Source: Tillus elongatus (lineage: Eukaryota > Arthropoda > Insecta > Coleoptera > Cleridae). Taken from it: DNA of 64,000 bases. Below are positions 13,320 through 30,905 of this stretch, in pieces. The position numbers and the translations under genes were made by a program. Under the pieces are notes generated by a model, which saw only the letters and a list, made by a program, of their open reading frames with translations, was not told where the DNA came from and did not search any database. The stretch is taken from contig OZ023262.1 in the NCBI GenBank assembly GCA_964006375.1, forward strand, positions 197,308,778-197,372,777. The letters run 5' to 3'. Every line of letters begins with the position of its first letter. Position 1 is the stretch's first letter.

Positions 13320-14290
13320 TACTCTAAGTTACCCAACTTAAAAGTTAAGTTTTTAATACTACGTTTCCTTATCTTCTTGAGAATATGCCTTTTCTGACGC
13401 AGTCAATGTGCGGGAGACGTAAGCTGTAGGTATAAGTACATTATTTTTCAGCTGAGGTGATATCACTGGCGAAATGTCATACCAACTGGCATCACAGGCT
13501 AAAATTAAATGTAAAACAGAGTTACAATGCATTAGAATTTTAGAAGACATTTATTATATTTTGCTCAAATCAAATTACCTGTTGTTCTTTGTCCGGTTAA
13601 AAATATATCATAATAATTGACAAACCTAGAAATGCTTTTAATTCTCTTGAATTAGCCGGAGTTTTCATTTTAGAAATTGTTTAAGCTTATTCCAGATATG
13701 TTTGAAGTCCAAAGCATCGACCCTAATACCTAAATAATCATAGTGTTCTTGAAAGAACGTGAATTTCTTCAGTTTTCAAACCATATTTATTTAAAATTTT
13801 TACAACTCGCAACCAAGTTGTTAACATGTTTCTCTTTCCATGTTAAAGCTATAAGTAGGCCATCTAAGAACACTAATACACAAGAGATGTTAGCTAATAA
13901 ATTGTCTCATAGCCTTTGAAACATTCCCGGACTGAATTCAATGTAACCTATGATATAGGTTAGGTTAAACAAATCCTTATAGCAATATATTTTTAGTCTT
14001 CATCGAGTTCAAAATGAGCACACTCTTGACGCAAATCAATTTTTGAAAAATACTAACAGCTTTTTAATGGTGATAGTATATCATCACTTTTAGGCAATGG
14101 ATATTAAGTTGCATTTATTTTACTTTATCTCCACAAATTAGGATCTCACCATTTCGTGTCATGACAGGCATTGGAGTTGCCCAATCACTAAATTCCACAG
14201 GAGTCAAAATACCAGTCTATTTAAGTCTTTTCCCACCTTATCTCTCAACGCAAATGGTAAAGATCTAGGCTTGCAGCACCCAGGTATCGC
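13320..14290 (-). pseudogene. Ty3/gypsy pol fragment (reverse transcriptase to RNase H)
   Basis: On the minus strand, RT begins near 14290. The pattern VEFSDWATPMPVMTRNGE, an ICGD-like block and a FLDG-type catalytic box near 13860 can be read; the box would usually be FLDD, so a catalytic aspartate is lost. YLGIRVDA follows near 13730. RNase H lies at 13359-13550, with LACDASWYDISPVIS and AYVSRTLTASEKAYSQ-DKE, typical of gypsy elements. No LTRs, integrase or gag were seen. Several frame breaks. It joins PLE-1 on its left with no recognisable boundary signal. Confidence 0.8.
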
Positions 14291-14334
14291 ATGAGATTGA
14301 AAAAATAATGATTTTTTCACATGCAAATAAACCT

Positions 14335-14800
14335 ACTTCATTTGTAAAAAAATATGGTCACAGCAAGTGCGTTATTGTAGCGAATTTGTATAAAAATGTT
14401 TTTAATAGCATATATGTCTTTTTTATACTGGCATCAAATTTGGTCACCAGTATAACCTATATAATAGAAAGAATGTACCATATTTCATCAAAATTATTTT
14501 ATTGTTTGAAAAATTATAAAAATGTTCCGAAAATAAACTTTCAACGTTCCCGAAAAAATTGGTCCCATTTTCATGGCCAACGAAACTCTTAAAGCTATTT
14601 CCCCACCTGCCAAGATAAAATTATTCACAAAAAGCTTTGTGACGAAACCTGCAAAAAAATTGCATGAAAGTTTCCAAACAATTTTTGATGAAAATCTGAA
14701 ATCATTTTTTTTTCAGTAACTTTTATTATCAATTACCAAATTTCCAAAAAAAAATTCCAAAAATGACTATGGCAACACAAAAAACTTTCTGCGAAAACAG
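14335..14800 (+). repeat. TAR family end-type copy
   Basis: CACAGCAAGTGCGTTATTG, AAAATGTTTTTAATAGCA, GTATAACCTATATA and CCCGAAAAAATTGG are the outer-arm modules also seen at 43760, 47850 and 49455. No TA core is present. Confidence 0.7.
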
Positions 14801-15112
14801 AGTAAATATTTTTGACACCAAATGAGCCTAATCTGTGATTAAAATTGTTATCAATATAATTTGTTTGCACGAAAATCCAATAAAACATTGCTTTCCAGGA
14901 ATTTCGTTAATAGAATATTCCATCCAAACGTCGTAATTTTTTACAGCCAAATTCGTAGCGAACGTTTCTTCAAACAAAATGATTAAAAGATCATTTGGAC
15001 CAGAAAATTCGCTGACAAAAATAAATTAAATGAATTAAGAAATATTCAAAATATGATATAAATATAAAAATAGATAATTTTTCTGTGGCTTCACACAGAA
15101 TATTCTCTTGCC

Positions 15113-15475
15113 TGGCAATGCTGTAAAAAATGAAACCGGTTGCAGAAAAGAAAACAAACACCTCGGAAGTTGCAGAAAAAATCTCTACGTCTGTGATAAC
15201 TATGGAACGGTTTTATCAACTACGGGCACCAACAGTTGCTATCAAAATTAAACTTGAAGCCCTAAATATCCTTATCACTTCAGTAATAGTTTTTTTCAAC
15301 AAACAGTTCCTATAAAATTACTTGGATTGCATAATCTGATTAGATAACGTTAAAATTGAATCAAAAATAAAAACAACTAAAAAAAAAAGAAATTGAGTCA
15401 CCAGTGAGATTTGAAACCACGTCCCCCAACGTTCCTTTGGTAACTAGTCATTTATTTAACCCCCCGGCCATTGAA
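15113..15475 (-). mobile_element. SINE-C: probable tRNA-derived SINE, copy 1
   Basis: Shares a body of several hundred bases with 31670-31955, including GGAACGGTTTTA and CAACAGTTGCTATCAAA. At its right end the minus strand carries a tRNA-like head: GTGGTTTCAAATCTC resembles a B box, and a GGGGTTAAAT-containing A-box-like stretch lies upstream. Family and functionality are not certain. Confidence 0.55.
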
Positions 15476-15513
15476 ATACACAAATAATACAAACTAATTT
15501 CTTGACAAACCTA

Positions 15514-15845
15514 CAGAGTGTCCCAGTAAAAAAAAACCTTCGTCAATGTAACAGTAATATTTAGAAAAAGCTAACTACGCCACTAGAGTCTACGTAGAAA
15601 GTTCAAAAAGGATTCGTTTTTACCTTCTTGACAAGTTGCTAGACAACTGAAATACAAGAGGTACCTGAAAATGTTATATTCTCAATGTAGCCCTGTAGTT
15701 TGGAAACTAATAAGTCTACGGCAATTGTTTTTACGGCATCTTCCGTTTCTCAAAAAAAGTAACTAAGGTTCGCAAAGACCGTAAGGTTCTATCATTACTA
15801 ATAATCGAGATACCCAGAAATTGTAACCAAAATAGGACAGTTTGT
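15514..15845 (-). mobile_element. MITE-S copy 1
   Basis: About 330 bp, inverted relative to the copy at 29443-29779. Shared blocks include CTAACTACGCCACTAGA, AGACAACTGAAAT and AAGGTTCTATCATTACTA. The left end CAGAGTGTCCC next to TA is mariner-like. No coding capacity. Confidence 0.7.
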
Positions 15846-16883
15846 TCACAGAATTTTCTGCTCAATCTACATATGTAATAACATGTAGGATGTTCTATTA
15901 AAAAGATCATCTTATTTTTGCCACACTTTCATGGGACACCTATATAAACAAATATTTTTCAAACATGATCCATGGTGCCCAATTGAGACATCCTGGAATA
16001 TATTTCCAATATTTATAAAAGTATGAGCGTAGTAGAGAAATTATGCACTAAATGGACACCCTCTATGCTCTACAAATGGCCAGACAAAAGAAAAACAAAG
16101 TCTACTCTAATATAGTAGACATAGTAAAACAACAGTCTTAATCCAACCGTTATTAAATGCTTTTAGACAGTTCTATTACAAACACCCCCCTGGCGGCATG
16201 GCTGTGCACTGTTATTAACATTTAATTATTTGTTTTCCTGTAAAGTCAGATATTTCAGTGCAGTTTCTCAAACATTATAATTTAAGGAATGAAATGTAAT
16301 ATTGTCCCCAGAATAAATAAAATAAGAAATCATGACAGCGCTCAAAAGAAAATGTTCAGAAATATTTTAGATTGTGTATTTTCATTCTTAGAAATAACTG
16401 ACTGGTTTCAGTTATTCAGAACATACCTTCTTGGAAACTTGAAATGCTTGCACATAATTTTATTACATTTAGGGCAAGATGTTTAATAAAACAGGAATCC
16501 GCACAAGAAAAGAACGCTTTGCGTTGCATGCATAATAAAAGTTAAGTGGATATTTGTGACTATTCTTTGCAAGTGACACCCTAAAGATTTTATTTTGAAT
16601 TACCAAATTTTTATACACATTAACTTATATACTACATCTTACATATAGTCAGGCATGTAATATTTATCAAGTAATGTACTACCAGAAGGGAGTTAAAATT
16701 CGGTTACAAAATTTGATTGTCAGCTGTGAAACTAAGTAAAATCGGTAAAAAATTGGAATTATTAGCAACAAAAAAATAAGCAGACATGTGTTTATCCATA
16801 TGTTCCATTACAGTATAATAGTATTTACATATATACAAAGGTTGACAGCTCACGCATAACCTAGTCTAGCAAGTTGAGTATAA
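15846..16883. other. No gene recognised
   Basis: AT-rich. AGGATGTTCTATTAAAAAG near 15890 is another mariner subterminal-type motif. The frame at 16289-16486 has no recognisable features. Confidence 0.4.
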
Positions 16884-16897
16884 TCTTAGAATGTTCA

Positions 16898-16963
<66 letters not shown>

Positions 16964-16977
16964 TAAACATTCTAAGA
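16884..16977. repeat. Palindrome centred on (TA)n tract 5
   Basis: TCTTAGAATGTTCAAATATT on the left is mirrored by AATATTTAAACATTCTAAGA on the right with one mismatch. A TA repeat of about 55 bp lies between (about 16903-16958). The right arm touches the left terminus of Mar-2. Confidence 0.9.
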
Positions 16978-16979
16978 TA

Positions 16980-22573
<5,594 letters not shown>

Positions 22574-22699
22574 TGTGCGTACTCACTTTATGTAAAAAAA
22601 ATCCTACATATTACATAGGATAAACAGGGAAGACAGAAAACTGAGAGTAGCATTAGGAAAGACAAAGGACGTTTATTGATAATCTCCCAGCTTTAGTTG

Positions 22700-23280
22700 A
22701 ATCCTATTTTACATTGAATCAGATGAGGCGATATTTTGTTTGAACACAGCACTGAATAAAGATAATTGCTAATATTGGTCGAATTAGAATACCTAGTGGA
22801 TGATTAAACATCACACAGAGAAGCAGGAAAAAACTGAATGCATGTGCAAGTATTCTGGGCACATAATTATTATGCATGGCAATCTTCCCGGCAATGGTTA
22901 CTTGCCAAAAGAAATTACCCCGGCTTGGAGAGCAGGTCTCTCTAGTATTCAGTTCTAACAAGATGGGGCATCACCAATAACAACGCAATGTACGGAGATA
23001 TTAAGACGAAATCTTTCCACACAGGTTAACAGGCAGAAGAGTAGCTGTGGAGTGGCCTCTATGATTTTCGGACCTTAATCCCTGCAATTTCTTTCTTTGG
23101 GATCACCTAAAATTGAAAGTGAACTAAAAGCAGCACAGAAGCCCAGCTCAATTAGATTAGCGAATAAAAGGTGAAATGACACTAACTACCCTTATGATAA
23201 GAAACACTTCGTGTTTTTGCAACAGATTGGGCCATGCCTCGAAATGGAGGAAATTAATATAATTTATCGAAACAATATTA
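22700..23280 (+). pseudogene. Mariner transposase remnant
   Basis: In mixed plus-strand frames there is an NKMGHHQ / QQDGASP-like block near 22955-22980 (second catalytic D) and TTQCTEILRRNLST. Then come a GVEWPL-like block with a W-P-P-R-type remnant near 23045, a CNFFLWDHLKL-like block near 23080 and a C-terminal CLEMEE piece near 23240. Heavily broken. No TIRs assigned. Confidence 0.6.
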
Positions 23281-23299
23281 ATGTATAATGGGAAAACTA

Positions 23300-23355
23300 G
23301 TTACAGAGAAGAACACAACCACTTGTGAAGCCAGAAAAGTAGTCCCTATATTTGT
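23300..23355 (-). repeat. FBK family fragment
   Basis: CTTGTGAAGCCAGAAAAGTAG matches the arm of the foldback element at 35.25-35.5 kb. Confidence 0.45.
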
Positions 23356-23593
23356 ATTTATGAATGCAATTGTTAAATTTATAAGATATTGTTTCGTTAC
23401 TCTTCCTGTCCGAATTGGATTACATTTGTATTGCAATTGTCATTTCTATCACAATTATGAAAAGTAAACTTAGATCTTCAACTGTCAATATCGCATAAAC
23501 AGCCACATTTATGGATAGAGGAGCTAACTAGGACATAGCATATACAATTCATACAAGGAAATCGAAAACGGAAAAAACATTTAAAGGATTAAT

Positions 23594-23650
23594 TTAACCC
23601 TAGAATGCATAAACTGGACCTCTCAGGCCGGAGAGATTTTGGTTAATTAA
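23594..23650 (+). mobile_element. Possible piggyBac-like 5' end
   Basis: TTAA (23594-23597) is followed by CCCTAGAATGCATAAACTGG and the GC-rich CTCTCAGGCCGGAGAGA. A TTAA target next to CCCTAGAA-type ends is the piggyBac hallmark. No convincing inverted partner or transposase was found downstream, so this may be an end fragment. Confidence 0.4.
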
Positions 23651-25264
23651 AATTTTCCTGAAATAACTTTAATACGCTTTAAACATGCCTTTACTTAACA
23701 CGCACTTGATTTAAAAACATTCAAGTGTACATAGAGATCGACAAAAAAATCAATAACGTCCCGTATTACCATAGACCGGGCCTCCCCGTTTACTAATAGT
23801 TCCTATAAAACAAATATCGACTTGTTCATAGCCGAAAGGGTTATTATAGGATTTCACGTAGTGTTGCACGTAAATGTGCGTGGCTGTGTCAAGTTGAAAT
23901 CTGCATTGATGATGGATGTATAAATGTCAGGTGCAGCTGATTATTATTCAGTTGAAATAAAATTTGCATTGAGTGAACTTGTGAGATACATAATATGGTA
24001 ATGATATCAAAAAATAATGGGAAAAGCATGAGAGTTGGTGACGACGGCTATAAAGAAATGCTGTTGCAGTGGTTGGCTGGTTGGTTTCTGTTGTGTTGGT
24101 GTATTGTTTAACATTTCAATAATAGAGTGTTGCCTAAGCAGTGAGTTCTATGGTTGCATCGACGGCCAACAAGACAGTGAACGTCAACGTCGATGGACAT
24201 AAATTGACAATGAAAATGTATTTCTCAATTCAGTAACTTTCCTATTTAATATGTGTTAATAAACTAATATCAAAAACCTTAAATGTGTTCAGTTAATAAC
24301 GTAACAGTTTCTGGCGAGTATTACCCAGAAAATGATGCTGACTCTATTGGTAATCCGACCTTTGCTCCGACGAGTGATTACATTGTTACAAGTGGTCTGG
24401 ATTGCAGTCTGGAACCCCCAGCAACAAATAAAATTGAATCACACTACATTATCCCGCGTGCGCGAGAACTGACAAGAAAGCATATGGTTGCAACATCAAA
24501 AGAAGCGTTGCAGTAATTTGGAACTCCAGTTGAGAAGCAGACATTTAAAACACATTTTGTCCAAAATTTCATAATTTTCAGCTGTTGGTGGCGTTTGCTT
24601 CATCATACATATTTATGCCTATGAGGCCTGTCAGGACATTCAAACCGCTTTATGTTTTATTTAAAACCCTATGAGAAATTCAGTTGGACAAACAAAGCGC
24701 ATGTCGTCTAACAACAGTGGACAAACAAACCGGGTTATATCCACAAAGTGTGGAGAAAGTTCAGTTTGAATGGGAATGAAAGCAGTGTGATCTGTTCTTA
24801 GGCTTAACTAGTGTGTTATTTCCGTTGTTGTCAGTATTGTTTTTCATTGCTTAAAAAATAATGCAAGAAATCGAAGGAAAGCATATTGTTGGAAACACTG
24901 ACCGTAGATTCAGAAAAAGAAAACGCATGACTGTGTTGGGGCAAAACAAGAATGGCTTTTCATACACATGCTAAAGGTATTGCTGCTCCTCAGTTATTAT
25001 AAAAAAATTGCAAACTGTACTTTAAATCTATAGGGGAAACGTGTTTACTGAGCAAAAGGAAAACTGTGGAAACATGTAACTGTTGATGTCTTGTATATTG
25101 TGCTTTACTTATTCATACGGGTATTAACATAAGATGGGGTGTTACTGCAAGATAAATATTTTTTGCTGAATTTGCTAATACTATATACGGAATAAGAATG
25201 TCTACATTTCGCTCTGATAAATGCAAAGATTCCTCAGATTTAACGACTAAAAAACTCGAAATAT
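23651..25264. other. No gene recognised; two anonymous open frames
   Basis: An open frame at 24283-24516 begins MCSVNNVTVSGEYYPENDAD, and a short one at 24861 begins MQEIEGKHIVGNTDRRFRKR (basic). Neither shows a domain I recognise. They could be the N-terminal part of a transposase cargo linked to the TTAA end, but that is speculation. Confidence 0.35.
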
Positions 25265-25484
25265 GCGATTTGAAACCGATAAATTATCAATAACATAGGC
25301 GAATAACTTGGAAAATCACATATTTGCAGTTTACTACTCACCTCTTTTATCTACAAGAACGGTAGTGGTGTCTATCAAAAGAGAATTAATTTTATGAGCC
25401 TGCTGATACCAAATACCTACTAATTAAAAGCTTTTTTCTATCATGAAATGATAATTTAAATATTTAAAAAATGAGCAGCCATCA

Positions 25485-25580
25485 CATGCTAAATTCGAAT
25501 AATTTTGTTACTGTCAAATCAAACATTTTTGACATGCTAAATTCGAATAAGTTTGTTACTGTCAAATCAAAGATTTTTGA
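25485..25580 (+). repeat. 48-bp tandem duplication in the Mar-4 left arm
   Basis: CATGCTAAATTCGAATAA begins at 25485 and again at 25533. The two 48-bp units differ at only about three positions. The right arm has a single copy. Confidence 0.92.
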
Positions 25581-25613
25581 TTACCAATACATATTTTCCT
25601 GAAAAGCTTTAAA

Positions 25614-26722
25614 ATGAATAATAATAATAATAGCTATAGTAATGAGGAACGAGTGTTTATTGTAAAAACATATTACAGTGCTGGCAGTTTGCGAAGAGTT
25701 CGAGATTTGTTCTCAGTTAAGTACGATGATCGAACCATTCCATCCGTGGGCACAATCCAACGTATTTTAAGAAAATTTGAAGAAACTGCAAGTGTAGCAG
25801 TAGAAAATAGGGGTGGTAAGCTTACAGCAGGATTTGTATTATTTCAATATCAATGTATTTTTATAATGCAACAGGCGTTAGAAGACAACTTAATGCAGAA
25901 CTACAGGAAAGGGTGCTAGCGTTATTCAATGTCAATCCAACTACAAGTTCTAGAGTTGCAGCAGAAAAAAGTTGTGTTTTTCGGCAGCGTGTGCGAAAAA
26001 TCCTTAAAAACCACAACAACCACCCATACAAGCCGCAGCGCCATCAATAGTTGTTGGCAATAGATGAAGAGAGCAGGCGTGTATTTTGTGAAGATGTTAT
26101 GGAACTCGCCAATCGGGATCGCCATTTTCTTTCATCGATTTGCTTTACTGACGAGTGTACAGAATACAATATACTGGGCGCAACAAAACCCAAGGTTACA
26201 ACTTTCGACGAGATCCCAAAACCTTCAAAAACTTAATATTTGTGCAGGCATTTTTAATAATCATATCATTGGACCGTTTAAATTAATTGGCAATTTAAAT
26301 TCAGAAAATTATGTGGAACTCTTGGTAAATAAGGTATGTTCTGCATAAGACGAAGTTGCAAATGAAAATCGGGAAGTCTGGTTTCAGCAGGATGGGTGTC
26401 CAGCTCATTTTGGTGTAGACGTAAGAACATGCTTAGATATATTTTTTCCTAATCGTTGGATTGGTCGCGGTGGCAATATTAATTGGCCGGCCAGATCTCC
26501 CGATTTGGCACCTTGTGACTTCTTCTTGTGGGGTCACCTTAAAAACAAATTTTATAAAACTCGTCACCCAAATATTAATTCTTTGAGGCTATCTTTGCTG
26601 AATGTGCACGCGTTAATAACCAACAACTCGCACAAGTTCGAAATGCATTTTATAATAGGTTGGGATATTGTTTATATTAAAATGGGGGACTATTTGAATA
26701 TTTGTTGTAATTGTTTCAGTTA
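25614..26722 (+). pseudogene. Mar-4 transposase pseudogene
   Basis: The start is at an asparagine-rich leader followed by YSNEERVFIVKTYYSAGS and DRTIPSVGTIQRILRKFEET, a DUF4817 helix-turn-helix. After a shift, LNAELQERVLALFNVNPTTS and RKILKNHNNHPYK continue (25853-26050). Then come FCEDVMELA, a FTDEC catalytic block near 26140, NDHIIGPF-type sequence, a QQDGCPAHFGV block near 26390 and WPARSPDLAPCDFFLWGHL near 26490-26540. The C-terminus decays near 26700. At least three frame changes. Confidence 0.82.
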
Positions 26723-27181
26723 AATTATTGTTACTTATTTTTTGTTAATAGTTAATTTTATTATTGTCCCGGAACTGCAGACACTACTGTTATAATTGCT
26801 TTTTCTTCAAAGTGTCTTATGTTAAAACAAAATCATGGTAAACGAGGATTTTCGTAATTTTTTAATAATGTGGAATCAGCATTATGCCTGATTATCATAT
26901 CATCGTACTTAACTGAGGACAAATCTCAAACTTTTCGCAAACTGCCAGCACTGTAATATGTTTTTACAATAAACACTTGTTCCTCATTACTATACCTATT
27001 ATTATTATTATTCATTGTCAAGCTTTTCAGGTAAATGTGTATTAATAATCAGAAATGTCTGATTTTACAGTAACAAAATTATTCGAATTTGGCATGTCAT
27101 GGCTGCTCACACTTTTAATTAATGGCTAATATTTGATTTCCCATGTTATTCGGCTATGTTTCGCTTTGAAAGTTGTCACTC

Positions 27182-27182
<1 letters not shown>

Positions 27183-27270
<88 letters not shown>
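27183..27270. repeat. (TA)n tract 9
   Basis: Pure TA repeat at the right end of Mar-4. Confidence 0.98.
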
Positions 27271-27271
<1 letters not shown>

Positions 27272-28200
27272 GTCAGTCAGTTTAAGGGACCTCTATTAGA
27301 GACAATAATTTGTGAGCACTCCTCGTAAGCTAAGCAGATTTTAGAGATTCACTAAACATTATTTGCAGTATTAACGGCATGCCACCATTTAAGTGTACAG
27401 AAAATAAGGGAATGAGAATTTGAGATCAAACTGGGACAAATGCTAATGAAATAGACCACAATTTAGGGAGGAGAACTGAACGGGACTACATTATTCATAT
27501 TCCTTCTAGTGATGCAAATATGGTCGATGAATTTGAAGGAGAATTGGTAAAAGCAGATAATGCGAATTTATCGTCTCCGCGAATTTGTGTGAATACCTTA
27601 CATTTGATAGCAAATATATTCAGAAACCATGAATTTACATACATTACAAAATATGTAGAAAAGAATTCACTCATGCGAGTGAGGTTTGTAGCACGGACTA
27701 TATAATTTATTTATTTATTTTTTGTTATTCAGATTCCAAAAGCTTCTTCAAAAGAAATCATTCACTTTTACATAAATATAAAGCAGAAGAAAAATTCTAA
27801 CGCAGACAGTGCTTTATGATAGCAAATTTTCATCAAAATATTTCACATGCGAGAATTGTTAGTTTACCAGTCTGAATGCAGCAAGTGTGCTATAGTAGCG
27901 AATTTTCATAGAAATGACTTACACATTTTTTACGAAAAATATGTACATACAGTGTGTTTTACTTAAAATGGTAACACCTCAATTAGTTTATAACTTCTAA
28001 GTGAATTTTAAAAAACTTGTATAATATATGTGAAGCTTCTTTGAATTGGCAAATAACATTTTTGCCTCAGTAAATAACTAGCCCATTGTGATCAAAAATG
28101 ATCGCTAGAAATTGAAAAAATATTATTAAGGTTTTTTTTTTCAAAAAATTTTATGAAAAATAATCTCGTCGTAATCATTACAAAAACTACATAGTTTACA
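27271..28200. other. No gene recognised; TAR end fragment inside
   Basis: The 61-codon frame at 27520-27705 has no recognised domain. At 27875-27945, GAATGCAGCAAGTGTGCTAT and GCGAATTTTCATAGAAATGA match the TAR terminus. Confidence 0.45.
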
Positions 28201-28204
28201 ATTC

Positions 28205-28330
28205 CTGGATAAAAAAGTTGCCTGCAAAGGCCGTAACGTGCAGACATTAAACTTGCTCAAACACAATGCTACAGCCTCGGTTGATGTTACTTTACCAGAG
28301 GCATACGTTGTAACGCTTGGGTTATTGTTC
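28205..28330 (-). repeat. SINE-A fragment
   Basis: AACTTGCTCAAACACAATGC and ACAGCCTCGGTTGATGTTA match the inverted body of SINE-A at 33420-33480 and 41905-41945. The tRNA head is too decayed to identify. Confidence 0.55.
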
Positions 28331-29441
28331 ACCAATTTTATAAAATAAATTTCGATTAAAATTGATGTCTCTTTTTGATAAAAGAAACTTTGTTATTGAT
28401 TTGACAGTGTCTTCAGATGCTTAATATCGTGACCAAAAAGTAGTACTTAAATTATAAATTAAATCCGCAGGCATAAATACGCTTATTTCAAGAACGATAA
28501 CAAAGTGACTTATTGTGAGTTAAGTCATAAGTACAGAATCTATTAATATAAGGTTTGTCTCTACCTTTGGCTTCAAGTAACTGATGTTGTGACTGATACC
28601 TAGCTTAGTGCCTCGTCAATTTAAAAAATTTGCCCTAACGTTAAAATCCAGGTGATTAAAGTAAATTATTTATTACTGTACCAAGTGCCTTGTCGTTAGT
28701 TAGCGAATAAATAAAATAAAAAATGGTGAGTACTTAAAGCTAGTTTTTATCTTGCTATCATCACAAAAGAAGTATTTCATTTAAATAGGGTTTTGGCCTT
28801 GGATGTGATTCTGGTCTTCGACTGGTGCTGGATATTATTCTGCTCTTGGATATTATTCTGAGTTCTGGATTTTCTCAGAAATTTACGTGTTAGCTCTGGT
28901 TTGTTAAGTGTAATTTTGTATCTCAGTTTTTGTATACTTAAAATTGGATTATGTCTAAAATAAAAGCCCAATTTTATCGTGTTAACGCTACTTACCAAGG
29001 GCTGTTTTTCGTTGCCCACAGACAATACCGGCTACTAGAAAGGGTCTACTGCCAGAGCTGTGGGACACTACGTAATTCCAATTTGGTGCCATCATTTTGT
29101 AAGCGGCCAATGTACTCAAGTGAAAAACAGTTTAATTAGACGTGAGTAATAGCTTCAGGATATGTGTATTTCTGTTTCAATTAACCATTTACCTAAAACT
29201 TATTATTGATTTTATTTCAAATAAGAAATAGTTTTGATTTCGTTTTTTAATCAAAGAAAGAGTGTGCACACGTATTTCTTTAATGTTGTTTGTTTTCTAA
29301 GTCGAGATACTTATACCTGCTTACAAATAGTCAGATACGTTTATTTAGACATAATTACACGTAAACTTTGAAAGTGTCAGTTTCCAAATTTTCACCAAAT
29401 AGCTTCGACAGTGATAATAGTGTTTAATTATCAGTTTATGT
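28331..29441. other. No gene recognised
   Basis: Contains a small irregular repeat of TGGATATTATTCTG near 28830-28880. A 62-codon frame at 28951-29139 (CQSCGTL inside) has no family match that I recognise. Confidence 0.35.
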
Positions 29442-29442
29442 A

Positions 29443-29779
29443 CAGGATGTCCCAATTTGGTAGAAAATTTTCGGTATCTCGGTTAATAGTAATGATAGAA
29501 CCTTGTGGTTTTCGAAAACCTAAGTTACTTTTTTGTAAAACGAAAGATGCGATAAACAAAATTCTCATAGCCCTCTTAGTTTCCGAGCTACAGAGCGATA
29601 TTGAAATATTACATTTCAGGTGCCCCTTGCATTTCAGTTGTCTGACAACCTGTCAACAAGGTACAAACGAGTTTCTTTAGAACTTTTTACGTATAATCTA
29701 GTGGCGTAGTTAGTTTTTTCTAAATATTACCGTTTTAGAAACATTAACCAAAGTGTTTTTTTATTTATTCAGACACCTG
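29443..29779 (+). mobile_element. MITE-S copy 2
   Basis: Flanked by TA on both sides: TA|CAGGATGTCCC on the left and GACACCTG|TA on the right, short inverted ends. The inside matches 15514-15845 in inverse orientation over its whole length. About 337 bp, non-coding. Confidence 0.78.
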
Positions 29780-30160
29780 TATCTTTGCCAAGAAATTAGT
29801 TTGCACTTTCACGAGCTTCTTAAAAGTATATAAGATTATGGGTCTATTTTAATAAACAATGAAAAAAATCCTAATTTTCATAATTCTCGTTCAAAATTTT
29901 GCAGTAGGCCATGCAAAAGAATGCTGCTGTTTATTTATTTCTATATGCTAACAATTAATCGAGAAAACTATTAAATAACAGCCATTCATCAAATTCTATT
30001 GCTAATTTTCCACAAAACAGTGCTACCTACCTACATTTATGTTGCAAAAGAAAATGACATTGATAAATAATTATTATATAATAAACCTATCAGCAAAAAC
30101 ACACTTTTGAAATCATAACATAAGCACTAAAGTAATCTAGTAAATTAAAAGAACCGTTCA
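29780..30160. other. No gene recognised
   Basis: AT-rich spacer between MITE-S and a mariner remnant. Confidence 0.4.
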
Positions 30161-30164
30161 AGGT

Positions 30165-30905
30165 GATTATCTTTTGTTGTATGCACACTTTGCATACTTT
30201 TTCTAATGGAAACAACTAGATGATTTAGCAAGTAGCAAACATTTTCTCTTATCGCGTTTCCTAAATTTTGGATATTATCATAATGAAGTTTGTAAATTTT
30301 ATTCTCTAGTTATCGCCGTAGAAATAAATCAAATATAGATAAGTCTGGAAACCTAGCGGGACATCTAATAGGTCCATTTCTTCCGATCCCTTGATTTGAA
30401 AAACTTTCTCCAGAAATAACATGCAATTTGAAACTTGTGCGCAGGAGCTCCGTCCTGTTGAAAAATAATTTTGTTTACATGCCCTAAAGGAACATCACCA
30501 AGCAATTTAGTTATAGCTATTTATAAAGTTTTAAGGTAGCGTTGGGCTGTTAGGTTTCCCTCAAATATATAAAATTATATCTGTGTTCCTAATATGAAGC
30601 AAGACACATTTAGAGCAAACCTGCCCTGCCGTTTCTGGGGTATATTTGGTGTTGGTTTTCCTGGGACCAGAATATGCTATTGTGCCTATTGAGTATACCA
30701 GAGTTACTAGACTGAGTTTCGTCAGACCATATTCATATTACCTTCATTGCAAAATCTGTAGCCGTATCATATCTTTGCCGATATCAATTGCAGAACCTAA
30801 ATTTGTATGGATGGTATTTGTGTTTCCATAGAATTTTTTGAACTTTACCTGTTGGGATCGCGTTATATGTAAGTATTTTAAACCGTTGTGCTTTTCCTAT
30901 GTAAA
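30165..30905 (-). pseudogene. Mariner transposase remnant
   Basis: On the minus strand: a WSDETQSSNSGILNRHN-type first catalytic block near 30725, FWSQENQHQIY near 30650, an FFNRTELLRTSFKLHV-type region near 30450 where QQDG would be expected, GRNGPIRCPARFPDL near 30370 (third-block region) and a C-terminal helix with LNHLVVSIRKSMQS near 30200. Many stops. No ends assigned. Confidence 0.68.

Larger units (their letters stand above)
25265..27182 (+). mobile_element. Mar-4: mariner-like element whose TIR includes the start of its transposase
   Basis: About 200 bp at 26905-27105 is an inverted copy of 25485-25740, including the first ~40 transposase codons. A further outer block, GGCGAATAACTTGGAAAATC near 25292, mirrors the sequence near 27125-27165, so the termini lie near 25265 and 27182. 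About 110 bp in the left arm (25325-25440) has no counterpart on the right. The right end touches (TA)n. Confidence 0.75.

Noticed and set aside
24283..24516. 77-codon frame as a piggyBac transposase
   Set aside because: None of the DDD-region motifs or the C-terminal cysteine cluster of piggyBac proteins is visible.
28951..29139. Short open frame with CQSCGTL as a zinc-finger exon
   Set aside because: A single CxxC pair is not enough, and there is no continuation in any frame.
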